Source: Clostridium drakei (GTDB lineage Bacteria > Bacillota > Clostridia > Clostridiales > Clostridiaceae). From it: 64,000 bases of DNA. The position numbers were made by a program, and so were the translations under genes. The stretch spans positions 62,001-126,000 of the forward strand of contig NZ_JIBU02000019.1 in NCBI RefSeq assembly GCF_000633595.2, read 5' to 3'. The notes beneath the pieces were generated by a model. That model worked only from the letters and a program-made list of their open reading frames with translations. It ran no database searches and was not told the origin of the DNA. Position 1 is the first letter of the stretch. Each line of letters begins with the position of its first letter. This document shows positions 1 to 8,889 of this stretch, piece by piece.

Positions 1-1106
1 CCAAATGACCCTACTGCAAGCACATTATATAGATCCGAAAGTTCAAGCTGTATGTGGTATTTGTTTGAAAGAATCATATCCAAATCGTATCCAGTTATTC
101 CCAAATCTCTACATGTTATTGTTATTTTAGTTGGATCAAGGGCAAAGACACCATCATTTCCTAAGATTTCATCTCCGAAACAATAAAAACCTGGAATTTT
201 GTTTATTTCCTGTCTAGCGTAGTTTGAAAGTTCAATAGTTTTGTCTAAAAGTTCTTTGCCTTTAAGAGCAATTTGTCTTCTTGCACAATCTAATGAAGCC
301 ATCAATATATATGAAGGTGATGTAGTTTGTAATAAAGATAAAATTTGTTGAACTCTATTTATATCTATGCGATTAGAGCGAACCTGTAATAAAGAACATT
401 GAGTTAATGCTCCAATTATTTTATGTGTGCTTTGAGCACAAATATCAGCTCCAGCTTCAATTGCAGAAGTTGGCAGTTTTTCATTAAAACCAAGGTGTGG
501 ACCATGTGCCTCATCTACTATTAAAGGAATATCATAATTATGAACTATATCTGCTATCTTTTTTATATCAGTAGCAACCCCATAATAAGTTGGATTTATA
601 ATTAAAACTGCTTTTGCATCAGAATTTTTTTTCAGTGTTTCTTCAACTGTTTCTGGTGTAACTCCATGAGCTATACCAACTTTCTTATCTAATACAGGTT
701 GCATGTAAACAGGTATGGCACCACTTAATATAATACCAGCAGTGATTGATTTGTGAACGTTTCTTGGTATTATTATTTTTTCTCCAGCTTTAACTGCAGA
801 CATAACCATGGCTTGGATAGCACCTGATGTTCCATGTATTGAAAAAAAAGCAGCATCTGATCCATATGCATCAGCGGCTAATTGTTGTGCTTTTTTTATA
901 GCACCAGTTGGATGATGGAGACTATCAACTGATTTAAAAACTGTAACATCTATTTTAAATGGGTTTTCTCCTATGAATTTTTTAAATTCCTCATCCATAC
1001 CTACTCCTTTTTTGTGTCCAGGGACATGAAAAGGAATAGTTTCCTTGTTTACATATTCCATTAATGCATCAAATAAAGGGGTTTGAGTTTGATCTAATTT
1101 ATACAC
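1..1106 (-). CDS. Orn/Lys/Arg decarboxylase, PLP-dependent (5' part; gene runs off the left edge)
   Basis: Fold-type I PLP decarboxylase of the ornithine/lysine/arginine decarboxylase family. These enzymes make polyamines (putrescine, cadaverine or agmatine). The translated minus strand shows the family features: HVPGHKKG near the N-terminus, YGSDAAFFSIHGTSGA, a PTYYGV segment, VDEAHGPH, and the PLP lysine motif STHKIIGAL. The window holds 368 codons; the C-terminal domain lies outside. I chose the GTG start at 1106 because an AGAAGGTG ribosome binding site sits upstream and VYKLDQTQTPLF is a typical family N-terminus. Substrate cannot be decided from this part. Spermidine synthase is encoded at 37.7-38.5 kb, which fits a polyamine role. 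Confidence 0.9.
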   Translation of the reverse strand, partial: MYKLDQTQTPLFDALMEYVNKETIPFHVPGHKKGVGMDEEFKKFIGENPFKIDVTVFKSVDSLHHPTGAIKKAQQLAADAYGSDAAFFSIHGTSGAIQAMVMSAVKAGEKIIIPRNVHKSITAGIILSGAIPVYMQPVLDKKVGIAHGVTPETVEETLKKNSDAKAVLIINPTYYGVATDIKKIADIVHNYDIPLIVDEAHGPHLGFNEKLPTSAIEAGADICAQSTHKIIGALTQCSLLQVRSNRIDINRVQQILSLLQTTSPSYILMASLDCARRQIALKGKELLDKTIELSNYARQEINKIPGFYCFGDEILGNDGVFALDPTKITITCRDLGITGYDLDMILSNKYHIQLELSDLYNVLAVGSF

Positions 1107-1137
1107 CTTGATAAAACACCTTCTTTCATAAAAGTAC

Positions 1138-1165
1138 ACCCTTTGAACTCTGATGATTCAAGGGT
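1138..1165 (-). promoter_or_regulatory. Leader hairpin upstream of the decarboxylase
   Basis: A 9-bp stem with a one-base bulge (ACCCTT-T-GAA against TTCAAGGGT) closes a loop of about 9 nt in the short leader between the predicted promoter and the GTG start. No U-run follows on the minus strand, so it is not an obvious terminator. It may affect mRNA stability or translation. I could not match it to a known riboswitch. Confidence 0.4.
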
Positions 1166-1194
1166 TGGCCTACATTTTCATTTAAACCAATATA

Positions 1195-1223
1195 ATTATA
1201 TGTTAAATGTTTTGTAAATGCAA
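1195..1223 (-). promoter_or_regulatory. SigA-type promoter for the decarboxylase
   Basis: On the minus strand TTGCAT (1223-1218) and TATAAT (1200-1195) are separated by 17 nt, a near-consensus vegetative promoter. Transcription should begin near 1188 and give a leader of about 80 nt. Confidence 0.65.
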
Positions 1224-1361
1224 CAATGTGAAGAAATTTTATTAATAAATATTTTTGGAGTAAAAAATTGTGAATAATATAAATGATTATGTAAATAATT
1301 AAAAATATGATTAACAATGTTTTGAATGATACTTAATAGGATATATGGGAGGATTTTAAAA

Positions 1362-1970
1362 ATGGAAGAATTAAAAATACATAAAAGAAATAAAAATACT
1401 GTACATGAAGCTAGAAAGGAAAGGAAATTTGGTAAAATACCAGGTATTATTTATGGAAAAAATATAAATAATTTAATGTTTGAAATAGGAGAACTTGAAC
1501 TAAATAAAAAAATTGGTTTTATAGGAGAACATGGTGTATTAGAAGTTGAAGTTGGGAAAGAAAAACATAGTACATTGATAAGAGAAATACAAAGAGATCC
1601 TGTAAATCATAAAATAGTTCATATAGATTTAGAAGACATCCCTCAAAATCAAGATGTTCAAACTGATGTTCCTATAATATTTACAGGTGAAGATTTAGTA
1701 GCAAGAAAAGGTGGGGTTATTCAAAAAGAAAAAACTAATGTAAAGGTTAAATGTAAGTGTGAAGATATACCTAAACATATTGATATAGATGTTTCAAAAC
1801 TAGAAATAGGTGATTCTTATAGAATAGGTGATATAGAGCTTTCACAAGAGATAGCCTTTATGGATGATTTAAATACTTTAATAGCATTTGTAACCTGTAA
1901 TAATAAATTATCAGATAATCCAATAGATGAAATTACAGAACCTAAAAATACTGGTGATAATGGTGAATAA
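1362..1970 (+). CDS. ctc: 50S ribosomal protein L25/general stress protein Ctc
   Basis: 5S-rRNA-binding ribosomal protein of the long L25/TL5/Ctc form, 202 aa. The N-terminal half carries the L25 core (KRNKNTVHEARKERK, then GKIPGIIYGKN). The second half is the beta-rich TL5 domain, including QRDPVNHKIVHIDLEDI and a DIDVSKLEIGDS segment. I placed the start at 1362 because GGGAGGA lies 8-10 nt upstream. An in-frame ATG at 1326 would add 12 unconserved-looking residues and has no ribosome binding site. The gene stands alone and its stop codon lies in the loop of a strong terminator. In Bacillus, ctc is a sigma-B stress gene; no such control is visible here. Confidence 0.92.
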   Translation: MEELKIHKRNKNTVHEARKERKFGKIPGIIYGKNINNLMFEIGELELNKKIGFIGEHGVLEVEVGKEKHSTLIREIQRDPVNHKIVHIDLEDIPQNQDVQTDVPIIFTGEDLVARKGGVIQKEKTNVKVKCKCEDIPKHIDIDVSKLEIGDSYRIGDIELSQEIAFMDDLNTLIAFVTCNNKLSDNPIDEITEPKNTGDNGE

Positions 1971-1990
1971 CCATTATCACCAGTATTTTT
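1946..1990 (+). terminator. Rho-independent terminator of ctc
   Basis: Perfect 18-bp stem (1946-1963 with 1971-1988), 7-nt loop containing the ctc stop codon, then a T-run. Confidence 0.9.
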
Positions 1991-2092
1991 ATAAAAAGTT
2001 TATAAAATTGTTTATTATTATACTCATTATTGTAATATAATTGTAGTATAATAATAAATGTTAAATATTACATATTAAAGGAGGGCTATAAA

Positions 2093-3826
2093 ATGTCTTA
2101 TAGAGAAAAATATGATTCTTGGTTGAGTTCGAAATTTTTAGATGAAAATTCAAAATTAGAATTAAAAAATTTACAGGATGAAAAAGAGATAGAAGATAGA
2201 TTTTATAAAGATCTAGAATTTGGAACAGGTGGGCTAAGAGGAATTATTGGTATGGGTACTAATAGAATGAATATACATACTGTTGGGAAAACTACTGAAG
2301 GGCTATCAGAATACTTATTAAATAAGTATAAGGGAGATATTTCTGTAAGTATAGCTTATGATTCAAGGATAATGTCTAAAGAGTTTGCAGTGGCAGCAGC
2401 GGCAAATTTGTGTGCTAATGGAGTAAAGGTTTATTTATTTGAATCATTAAGAGCGACACCTATATTATCTTATGCAGTAAGACATTTTAAAAGTAAAGCA
2501 GGTATTGTAATAACTGCATCACATAATCCGAAAGAATATAATGGATATAAGGTTTATGGAGAAGATGGTGGACAGGTTACAGATAAATCTGCAAAGGAAA
2601 TTTTTTCATTTATTGAGGAAGTAAATGATTTTAATAAAATAAAGACCATGAATATTGAAGATGCAAAGAAAAATGGTCTTTTAAATATAATAGGAGAAGA
2701 AGTAGATAAAGAATATATTAGTAGAGTAAAAGATTTAACTATAAGAAAAGAATTAGTAGATAAATATGCAGGTGAATTAAAGATAATTTATACTCCAATA
2801 CATGGAGCAGGTAATATACCAGTAAGAAGAGTCCTTAAGGAACTAGGATATAAAAATGTAACTGTAGTAAAAGAACAGGAACATCCAGATGGATATTTTC
2901 CTACAGCAGCTTATCCTAATCCAGAAGATCCTAAGGTTTTTAATATAGCATTAGAAATGGCAAATAAAATCCAACCTGATATAATATTTGGAACAGATCC
3001 AGATTGTGATAGAATAGGTGTGGTTTTTAAAGATAATAGTGGAGAATATAAAGTGTTAACAGGTAATCAGACTGGAGCATTATTAACTCACTATATATTG
3101 TCATCCTTAAAAGAAATTAATAAACTACCTGAAAATGGAACTGTAATAAAAACAATAGTTACTACTGAAATGGCAACAGATATTGCAAAGGACTATGGAA
3201 TAAATCTTGTGGATGTATTGACTGGATTTAAATATATAGGTGAGAAGATAGGAGAATTTGAAAAAAAAGGAGATAAAAAATACATATTTGGATTTGAAGA
3301 AAGCTACGGATATTTAGCAGGAGACTTTGTAAGAGATAAAGATGCAGTTATAGCTTCAATGCTTATATGTGAAATGACATTATATTATAAAAACAAAGGT
3401 ATGAATTTATATGAAGCCTTAATGAATTTATATAAAAAGTATGGATTTTATAAAGAAAAATTAGTATCATTAGTGCTTAAAGGAAAAGAAGGACAAGAAA
3501 AAATAGAGAAAGCTCTTGAATATTTAAGACATTCTATGAGATACACTTTAGGAGAAGTTAAAATAGCAAAGAAAATGGACTATAAGATAAGCATAGAAAA
3601 AGATTTAATAAATATTAGTGAAAAAATAATAGAGTTGCCTAAGTCAAATGTACTGAAATTTATAATGAAAGATAATTCTTGGTTTGTAGTAAGGCCTTCA
3701 GGTACTGAACCTAAAATGAAGATTTATTTATCAGTAACTGGCAACAGTATAGAAGATTCAGAAGAAAAAATGAAATTATTTGAAAATAATGTTATGAAAA
3801 TCATAGACGAAGCATGTAATTGTTAA
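2093..3826 (+). CDS. Phosphoglucomutase/phosphomannomutase (alpha-D-phosphohexomutase)
   Basis: Interconverts hexose-6-phosphate and hexose-1-phosphate (glucose and/or mannose), supplying glucose-1-P for the GalU step encoded about 2 kb downstream. The 577 aa match the PgcA-type length. All four superfamily signatures are present: the phosphoserine loop TASHNP (residues 141-146, Ser143), the Mg2+ loop TDPDCDR (301-307), the sugar-binding FEESYGYL, and the C-terminal phosphate-binding RPSGTEPKMKIYL. The start is an ATG behind AAAGGAGGG. It is monocistronic and followed by a long non-coding gap. Preference between glucose and mannose cannot be read from the sequence. Confidence 0.92.
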   Translation: MSYREKYDSWLSSKFLDENSKLELKNLQDEKEIEDRFYKDLEFGTGGLRGIIGMGTNRMNIHTVGKTTEGLSEYLLNKYKGDISVSIAYDSRIMSKEFAVAAAANLCANGVKVYLFESLRATPILSYAVRHFKSKAGIVITASHNPKEYNGYKVYGEDGGQVTDKSAKEIFSFIEEVNDFNKIKTMNIEDAKKNGLLNIIGEEVDKEYISRVKDLTIRKELVDKYAGELKIIYTPIHGAGNIPVRRVLKELGYKNVTVVKEQEHPDGYFPTAAYPNPEDPKVFNIALEMANKIQPDIIFGTDPDCDRIGVVFKDNSGEYKVLTGNQTGALLTHYILSSLKEINKLPENGTVIKTIVTTEMATDIAKDYGINLVDVLTGFKYIGEKIGEFEKKGDKKYIFGFEESYGYLAGDFVRDKDAVIASMLICEMTLYYKNKGMNLYEALMNLYKKYGFYKEKLVSLVLKGKEGQEKIEKALEYLRHSMRYTLGEVKIAKKMDYKISIEKDLINISEKIIELPKSNVLKFIMKDNSWFVVRPSGTEPKMKIYLSVTGNSIEDSEEKMKLFENNVMKIIDEACNC

Positions 3827-3839
3827 GTGATTTGATAAG

Positions 3840-4149
3840 CATAATGTGATGTAAGTGAATGTAAGCGAAGTAACTTTCAACTGTATTCCGGCTGATATAT
3901 GCTGTGAAGGAAAACTCACTTCATTAAGAAGTTCTAATGCTTGAGATATTGAAAAATCCCTACCTCCTCAAATGCGACGTCCTGTCGCTTTCGGAGCTTT
4001 TGCCTTCCTGGCAAAAATTACGGTATTTTTCAATATCTCAAGCAAAGAACTTCTAAAATTCGTTCGAATCTTCCTTCACAGCATATATCAGTCTTCATAC
4101 AGTTAAAAGTTACTTCTTAGTGCATTACGTGTACACATAATACATTATG
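3840..4149. repeat. Large imperfect palindrome A (~310 bp)
   Basis: Two arms of about 120 nt (3840-3958 and 4024-4149) are inverted copies with scattered differences. Perfect blocks include a 21-bp pair (3892-3912 with 4071-4091) and a 19-bp pair (3939-3957 with 4025-4043). The ends are CATAATGT and ACATTATG. The centre (about 3960-4023) holds two small hairpins, GCGACgtcctGTCGC and TTTTGCCttcctGGCAAAA. No ORF is present. It could fold as one giant hairpin RNA or be a MITE-like element. It shares sub-motifs with palindrome B (4346-4646). The 196 bp between A and B hold no gene I can see. Confidence 0.85.
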
Positions 4150-4345
4150 ATATGACTCTCAATAAAAAGCGTAGGTTTCATGATATTTAATACCTGGTTT
4201 ATGTATATCTCAATAGAATAGGAAGCAATTGCTTTTCAAACTAGATATATTAATCTAACAGCAGGCTTCACCATAATCTTTAGGTGATGTAAGTTGTTAT
4301 GATTATAAATATAATTTAGCTTACTAAAATTACTTATGACAATGT

Positions 4346-4646
4346 AATTATGTGCATACACTTGAACTTGCCAGTTTGAATTTTAACTTTTATGCAGTGA
4401 TATATGATAAGTGCTTCATCACATTAGCTAAATTGTTTCTTATTATTCTTAGCGAAAAGTTTGTGAAAGTCTTAGAACTTTAGTCCTGTTTGAGGGAACC
4501 GAGTTTGACAAAGTTCTTAGACTTTCACAAACTTTGAGCTTTAGAATAATTAGAAACATTTAGCCGTGATGAAACACTTATCATATATCACGGAGTAAAA
4601 GTTAAAATTCAAATTTTCACTGTACTTTAAGTTACGTCGCATAATT
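4346..4646. repeat. Large imperfect palindrome B (~300 bp)
   Basis: A second long inverted repeat in the same gene-free gap. Perfect or near-perfect blocks pair 4375-4392 with 4596-4613 (18 bp), 4397-4413 with 4575-4591 (17 bp), and 4456-4480 with 4511-4535 (24 of 25). The unpaired centre reads GTCCTGTTTGAGGGAACCGA. Like palindrome A it has ATTATG-containing ends, an AACTTT block followed by TGATATATG in the outer arm, and GTCCTGT in the centre, so A and B look like members of one family. Confidence 0.85.
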
Positions 4647-4668
4647 TTTAAACTGTAAGAAGCTAATG

Positions 4669-4698
4669 TTGTTTTTACATGGATAACTGTGATATAAT
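4669..4698 (+). promoter_or_regulatory. SigA-type promoter with extended -10 for the TPR gene
   Basis: TTGTTT (4669-4674), an 18-nt spacer ending in TGA, then TATAAT (4693-4698), giving TGnTATAAT. It lies just past palindrome B and about 90 nt upstream of the TPR gene. Confidence 0.55.
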
Positions 4699-4789
4699 TA
4701 TGAACTATTATAGTTTTTACTTTAAATTAACGAATGTTTGTAGTAAAATTCAAAGTGTCAATATATTAGATTAAGTAGGTGTTATATTT

Positions 4790-5857
4790 ATGAGTACAAA
4801 ATCTCGTTTTGCAGATAAATTATCTGAAGTTTTATTTTTAGAAATAAAAAAGGAAAATATAAAAAATTTATTTCATATAGAAAGTAATGAGGATGTGTAT
4901 GTTCCAGTTAAAGCTTCTAGTATAGTAGGTAAAGTTAAAACAGAAAAAAATGTAGGTCAGCTTCCGATAAGTTTTTTCATTGAAGGTATGTTTTATGTTA
5001 TGGGAGCGGATGAAAAGTTTAAGTTTAATGATATGTATACTAATATATTAGTTAATTTAAAAGATAGTGATAAATTTATTAAAGGAAAAATTGCGGAAAA
5101 TATAAAACATAAAAATTATGAAGATGCATATATACTTATTAAGGGATTATGCAAAATGGAAGACAGTGTTGAAATTTATGATAAGGTGCTAATAATAGTA
5201 GATGAATTAAGAAAATTAGATAAAAGTTATGAAGATGAAGAACTGCAAGTTATCGAAAAGTTAAAAAAATATGGAAATTACCCGATGGCATATTTTTATG
5301 AAGCACTTATAATGAAAGAACGTGGAGATTTTGATAAAGCACTTTTTTGCATAAATACTTATATTTCTAGTGGTGGAGAAGAATCTTTAGATATTACAGA
5401 ATTTAAGGAATCACTAAAATTGATTATAAATTATGAAAAAGGTAAAGAAATGTTGTACGATATGCCTAAAGAAGCTTTAAGCTTACTTTTGCCTCTTCTT
5501 GATGAATTTGGAGATGATGCTACGCTTTATTATTATATTGCAGTGGCATATAGAATATTAGAAAATTATGAAAAAGCTATATACTATTTAAATGAGTCAA
5601 TAAGTATAGATAGCAGTATCGTAGAAGTTATAAATGAACTTGGAATAAATTATGCTTCTTTAGGTGATTATAAAACTGCTATAGGATATTTAAGAAAAGC
5701 TTTTGAAGCAACTAAATCTATAGAGATATGCACTAACATTATCATGTGCTATTTAAATAATGAGGACATAAAAAATGCTAAACTTCACTTGGAAATTGCA
5801 AAAAAAATAAATCCTGAGGATGAGATTGTGGTTCAACTTTCCCAAATAATAAAGTGA
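4790..5857 (+). CDS. Tetratricopeptide-repeat protein
   Basis: A 355-aa soluble protein with no signal peptide or membrane segment. The N-terminal ~100 residues form a separate, unrecognised segment. The rest is helical repeats with TPR character (AYFYEALIMKERGDFDKALF; YYYIAVAYRILENYEKAIYYL; INELGINYASLGDYKTAIGYL; CYLNNEDIKNAKLHLEIA). TPRs mediate protein-protein contacts; the partner is unknown. The ATG at 4790 has only a weak TAGGTG ribosome binding site. It lies upstream of galU but is separated from it by 99 bp. Confidence 0.85.
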   Translation: MSTKSRFADKLSEVLFLEIKKENIKNLFHIESNEDVYVPVKASSIVGKVKTEKNVGQLPISFFIEGMFYVMGADEKFKFNDMYTNILVNLKDSDKFIKGKIAENIKHKNYEDAYILIKGLCKMEDSVEIYDKVLIIVDELRKLDKSYEDEELQVIEKLKKYGNYPMAYFYEALIMKERGDFDKALFCINTYISSGGEESLDITEFKESLKLIINYEKGKEMLYDMPKEALSLLLPLLDEFGDDATLYYYIAVAYRILENYEKAIYYLNESISIDSSIVEVINELGINYASLGDYKTAIGYLRKAFEATKSIEICTNIIMCYLNNEDIKNAKLHLEIAKKINPEDEIVVQLSQIIK

Positions 5858-5956
5858 AAATAATTTTTTACATAAGTATATAAAGAGAATAAACGTAAAA
5901 AATAAATAGTATATGTACTTTGTAATATTTTGATTAAGAGTGAAAGGAGATTTTTT

Positions 5957-6883
5957 ATGACTGTAAAAAAAGCTATAATACCTGCGGCGGGACTTGGAAC
6001 AAGATTTTTGCCTGCTACTAAGGCGCAACCTAAAGAAATGCTTCCTATAGTTGATAAGCCTACAATACAGTATATTATAGAGGAAGCAGTAGCTTCTGGG
6101 ATAGAAGAAATTCTTATAATAACAGGAAGAAATAAAAGAGCTATAGAGGATCATTTTGATAAATCCATAGAATTAGAAAAAGATTTAGAAGATCATAAAA
6201 AAGAAGATTTATTGTATTTAGTTAAAGAAATATCTAATATGGCAGATATATATTATATAAGACAGAAAGAACCTAAAGGACTTGGACACGCTATAAGTTG
6301 TGCAAGAACCTTTGTTGGGAATGAGCCTTTTGCAGTAATGCTAGGTGATGATGTAGTAGATAGTAAGGTTCCTTGTTTAAAACAGCTTATAGATTGTTAT
6401 GATGAATATAAAACATCTATTATAGGTGTGCAGGAAGTTAATAAAGAAGATGTGTATAAATATGGAATAGTAAAAGGAATGTACATTGAAGATAGAGTTT
6501 ATAAAGTAAAGGATTTAGTTGAAAAGCCTAAAATAGAGGAAGCGCCTTCAAATATTGCTATATTGGGAAGGTATATAATAACTCCTGCTATATTTGATAT
6601 ACTGAGAAACACCACACCAGGTAAAGGAGATGAAATTCAGCTAACAGATGCATTGCGAACTTTGATTAAATCTGAAGCAATGTATGCATATAATTTTGAA
6701 GGAAGAAGATATGATGTAGGTGATAAATTGGGTTTCCTTAAGGCTACTGTGGAGTTTGCATTGAGAAGAGATGGACTAAAAGAATCCTTTATGGAATACC
6801 TTTTAACACTAGGTGAAACTGAATTTTTTAAACAACTTAAAAATGAAATATCAGAAAAAAAAGATAAGAGTAAAGAGCTGTAA
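5957..6883 (+). CDS. galU: UTP--glucose-1-phosphate uridylyltransferase GalU
   Basis: Makes UDP-glucose from UTP and glucose-1-P, the entry sugar nucleotide for the polysaccharide locus that follows. The 308-aa protein has the nucleotidyltransferase signature AAGLGTRFLPATKAQPKEML at the N-terminus, then VDKPTIQYI, the catalytic-site stretch MLGDDVV and the VEKP motif typical of GalU. The start at 5957 is preceded by AAAGGAGA. An upstream in-frame ATG at 5930 would add nine residues and lacks a site. A terminator follows directly, so galU is probably transcribed separately from the next gene. Confidence 0.95.
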   Translation: MTVKKAIIPAAGLGTRFLPATKAQPKEMLPIVDKPTIQYIIEEAVASGIEEILIITGRNKRAIEDHFDKSIELEKDLEDHKKEDLLYLVKEISNMADIYYIRQKEPKGLGHAISCARTFVGNEPFAVMLGDDVVDSKVPCLKQLIDCYDEYKTSIIGVQEVNKEDVYKYGIVKGMYIEDRVYKVKDLVEKPKIEEAPSNIAILGRYIITPAIFDILRNTTPGKGDEIQLTDALRTLIKSEAMYAYNFEGRRYDVGDKLGFLKATVEFALRRDGLKESFMEYLLTLGETEFFKQLKNEISEKKDKSKEL

Positions 6884-6904
6884 AATCTTACAACTCTTTT
6901 TTTA
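6872..6904 (+). terminator. Rho-independent terminator of galU
   Basis: Twelve-bp stem (6872-6883 with 6888-6899, one G-U pair), 4-nt loop, T7 run. The left arm contains the galU stop codon. Confidence 0.88.
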
Positions 6905-7015
6905 GTTACAATCACTTATTAAAAAAATATATTGAATAATTTTTTCTATGATGTAAAATAGAAAAAGGGAGTTTTAATATAAAGCTTTTACAATAATGTT
7001 TGAGGATGTGTTAAC

Positions 7016-8854
7016 ATGGAGAAAGATAAAAAGCTTATAATATATGATATAATTTTTCTTATAGTTTCTTTATATTTTGCTTTTCTTTTAAAATTTAATT
7101 TCAAAATACCAGCAGAAGATATGCTGTTTTTAAAGTTATCATTAATTCCAATGGTTGTTATAACTTTAATATTTAATAAGTTTTTCAAGTTATATAATAG
7201 TATATGGAAATATGCTTCTATTGAGGAACTAATGTCTATTATATATTCAATATCAATATCAAATATTATATTTGTAATATACAGTTATGTTATAACTTAT
7301 AAGTTTTTAGAAAATAGATATTATAGATTTCCTTTTACAGTACATATAATATTTTGGATTTTATCTGTAATTGCGTTGGGCGGAATAAGATTTAATTACA
7401 GAATAAAGGAAGAGAGTAAAGGAGAAAAGATTGTTAAAAATCATGATAGAAACCTGCTTATAATTGGAGCTGGAGATGCTTCAGCAATGCTCATAAAAGA
7501 AATAAAAAGACATAAGAACTTAAATTATAATATAGTAGGTCTTATAGACGATGATGAATCTAAAAAAGAAAAATTAATTAATGGAATAAAAGTTATAGGT
7601 GGAAGAGACCAAATAAATAAGGTGTGCAGTCAAAAAAAAGTTGAAGAAATTATACTTGCTATACCATCAGCTGATCTTAAGATAAAAAGGGAGATAATAA
7701 ATATATGTAAAAGTACTAATTGTAAATTAAAAACGCTCCCAGGAATATACCAAATAATAGATGGAAGAATTAATATAAGCAAGTTAAGGGATGTTAATAT
7801 AGAAGATTTATTAGGAAGAGATGAAGTTAAACTTAATAATGAAAATATAAATAAGTATATTAAAGATAAAACTATTCTTGTTACAGGGGGAGGAGGCTCA
7901 ATAGGGTCAGAACTTTGTAGACAAATAGCTAGATTTAATCCTAAAAAATTATTGATATTAGATATTTATGAAAATAATGTTTATGATGTTCAAATGGAAT
8001 TAAATTATAATCATTCTGATTTACAAAAAGAAGTTATCATAGCATCCATAAGAGATAAAAAACGAATGGATAAAATTTTTAATAAATATAAACCAGATGT
8101 AGTATTTCACGCAGCAGCACATAAACATGTACCATTAATGGAAGAAAATCCGTCAGAAGCTATTAAGAATAATGTTATAGGCACATATAATATACTTAAA
8201 TGTTGTGATGAATTTAAAGTTAAAAAATTTGTGCAAATAAGTACAGATAAAGCTGTTAATCCTACAAATATAATGGGAGCTACAAAAAGATTTTGTGAAA
8301 TTATGGTTCAAGCCTTTGATAGGGCTAGTGAAACAGAATATGTGGCAGTTAGATTTGGTAATGTTTTAGGTAGTAATGGTTCAGTAATACCATTATTCAA
8401 AAAACAAATAGCTCATGGAGGTCCAGTTACAGTAACCCATCCTGAAATAAATAGATTTTTTATGACTATTCCAGAAGCAGCACAGCTTGTAATTCAAGCA
8501 GGGGCTATAGCTAAAGGTGGAGAAATATTTGTATTAGATATGGGTCAACCAGTTAAAATAGTTGATTTGGCTAGAGATTTGATAACTTTATCAGGTTATA
8601 AGCCTGATGTAGATATAAAAATAGAGTATACAGGACTTAGACCTGGTGAGAAGTTATATGAGGAATTATTAATGAATGAAGTTGCATTAGCTTCTACAGA
8701 ACATGATAAAATATTTGTAGATAAACCTGTTGGTGAAAGTATGGAATTTATAGAAGATTCAATAAAGCAATTTAGTAATGTAGCTTATATGGATAGAAAT
8801 AGTATATTTAAGCTTATGGAAGAAAAAGTACCAACATATAAAAGAAAAAAATAG
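7016..8854 (+). CDS. Membrane-bound nucleotide-sugar 4,6-dehydratase/epimerase (CapD/WbpM/PglF family)
   Basis: Large polysaccharide-biosynthesis dehydratase, 612 aa. Four hydrophobic helices occupy roughly residues 8-120. A first Rossmann-like CoA-binding-type domain follows (LLIIGAGDASAMLIKEI, about 147-163), then the catalytic SDR domain (TILVTGGGGSIGSELCRQI, about 285-303). The catalytic region reads STDKAVNPTNIMGATKR, with Met where classical SDRs have Tyr, as in WbpM/PglF-type UDP-GlcNAc 4,6-dehydratases. VFHAAAHKHVPLMEENP is another family hallmark. The likely product is a UDP-4-keto-6-deoxy-HexNAc for an aminated deoxysugar. It opens the glycosyltransferase operon. Confidence 0.88.
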   Translation: MEKDKKLIIYDIIFLIVSLYFAFLLKFNFKIPAEDMLFLKLSLIPMVVITLIFNKFFKLYNSIWKYASIEELMSIIYSISISNIIFVIYSYVITYKFLENRYYRFPFTVHIIFWILSVIALGGIRFNYRIKEESKGEKIVKNHDRNLLIIGAGDASAMLIKEIKRHKNLNYNIVGLIDDDESKKEKLINGIKVIGGRDQINKVCSQKKVEEIILAIPSADLKIKREIINICKSTNCKLKTLPGIYQIIDGRINISKLRDVNIEDLLGRDEVKLNNENINKYIKDKTILVTGGGGSIGSELCRQIARFNPKKLLILDIYENNVYDVQMELNYNHSDLQKEVIIASIRDKKRMDKIFNKYKPDVVFHAAAHKHVPLMEENPSEAIKNNVIGTYNILKCCDEFKVKKFVQISTDKAVNPTNIMGATKRFCEIMVQAFDRASETEYVAVRFGNVLGSNGSVIPLFKKQIAHGGPVTVTHPEINRFFMTIPEAAQLVIQAGAIAKGGEIFVLDMGQPVKIVDLARDLITLSGYKPDVDIKIEYTGLRPGEKLYEELLMNEVALASTEHDKIFVDKPVGESMEFIEDSIKQFSNVAYMDRNSIFKLMEEKVPTYKRKK

Positions 8855-8889
8855 TAATTTATTAAATTAGCAAAAGGATGAATAAATTA

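Noticed and set aside
1107-1190. Lysine or guanidine riboswitch ahead of the decarboxylase
   Set aside because: The leader is about 80 nt with one small hairpin; it lacks the conserved cores and size of these classes.
4050-4075. TTCGAATC resembling a tRNA T-loop
   Set aside because: No acceptor, D or anticodon stem surrounds it; it belongs to the right arm of palindrome A.
3840-4646. CRISPR array
   Set aside because: The repeats are inverted arms of two palindromes, not short direct repeats with regular spacers, and no cas genes are present.
5753-6154. 133-codon minus-strand frame across the TPR-galU gap
   Set aside because: It is antisense to the start of galU, Tyr/Phe-rich low-complexity and has no start signal.
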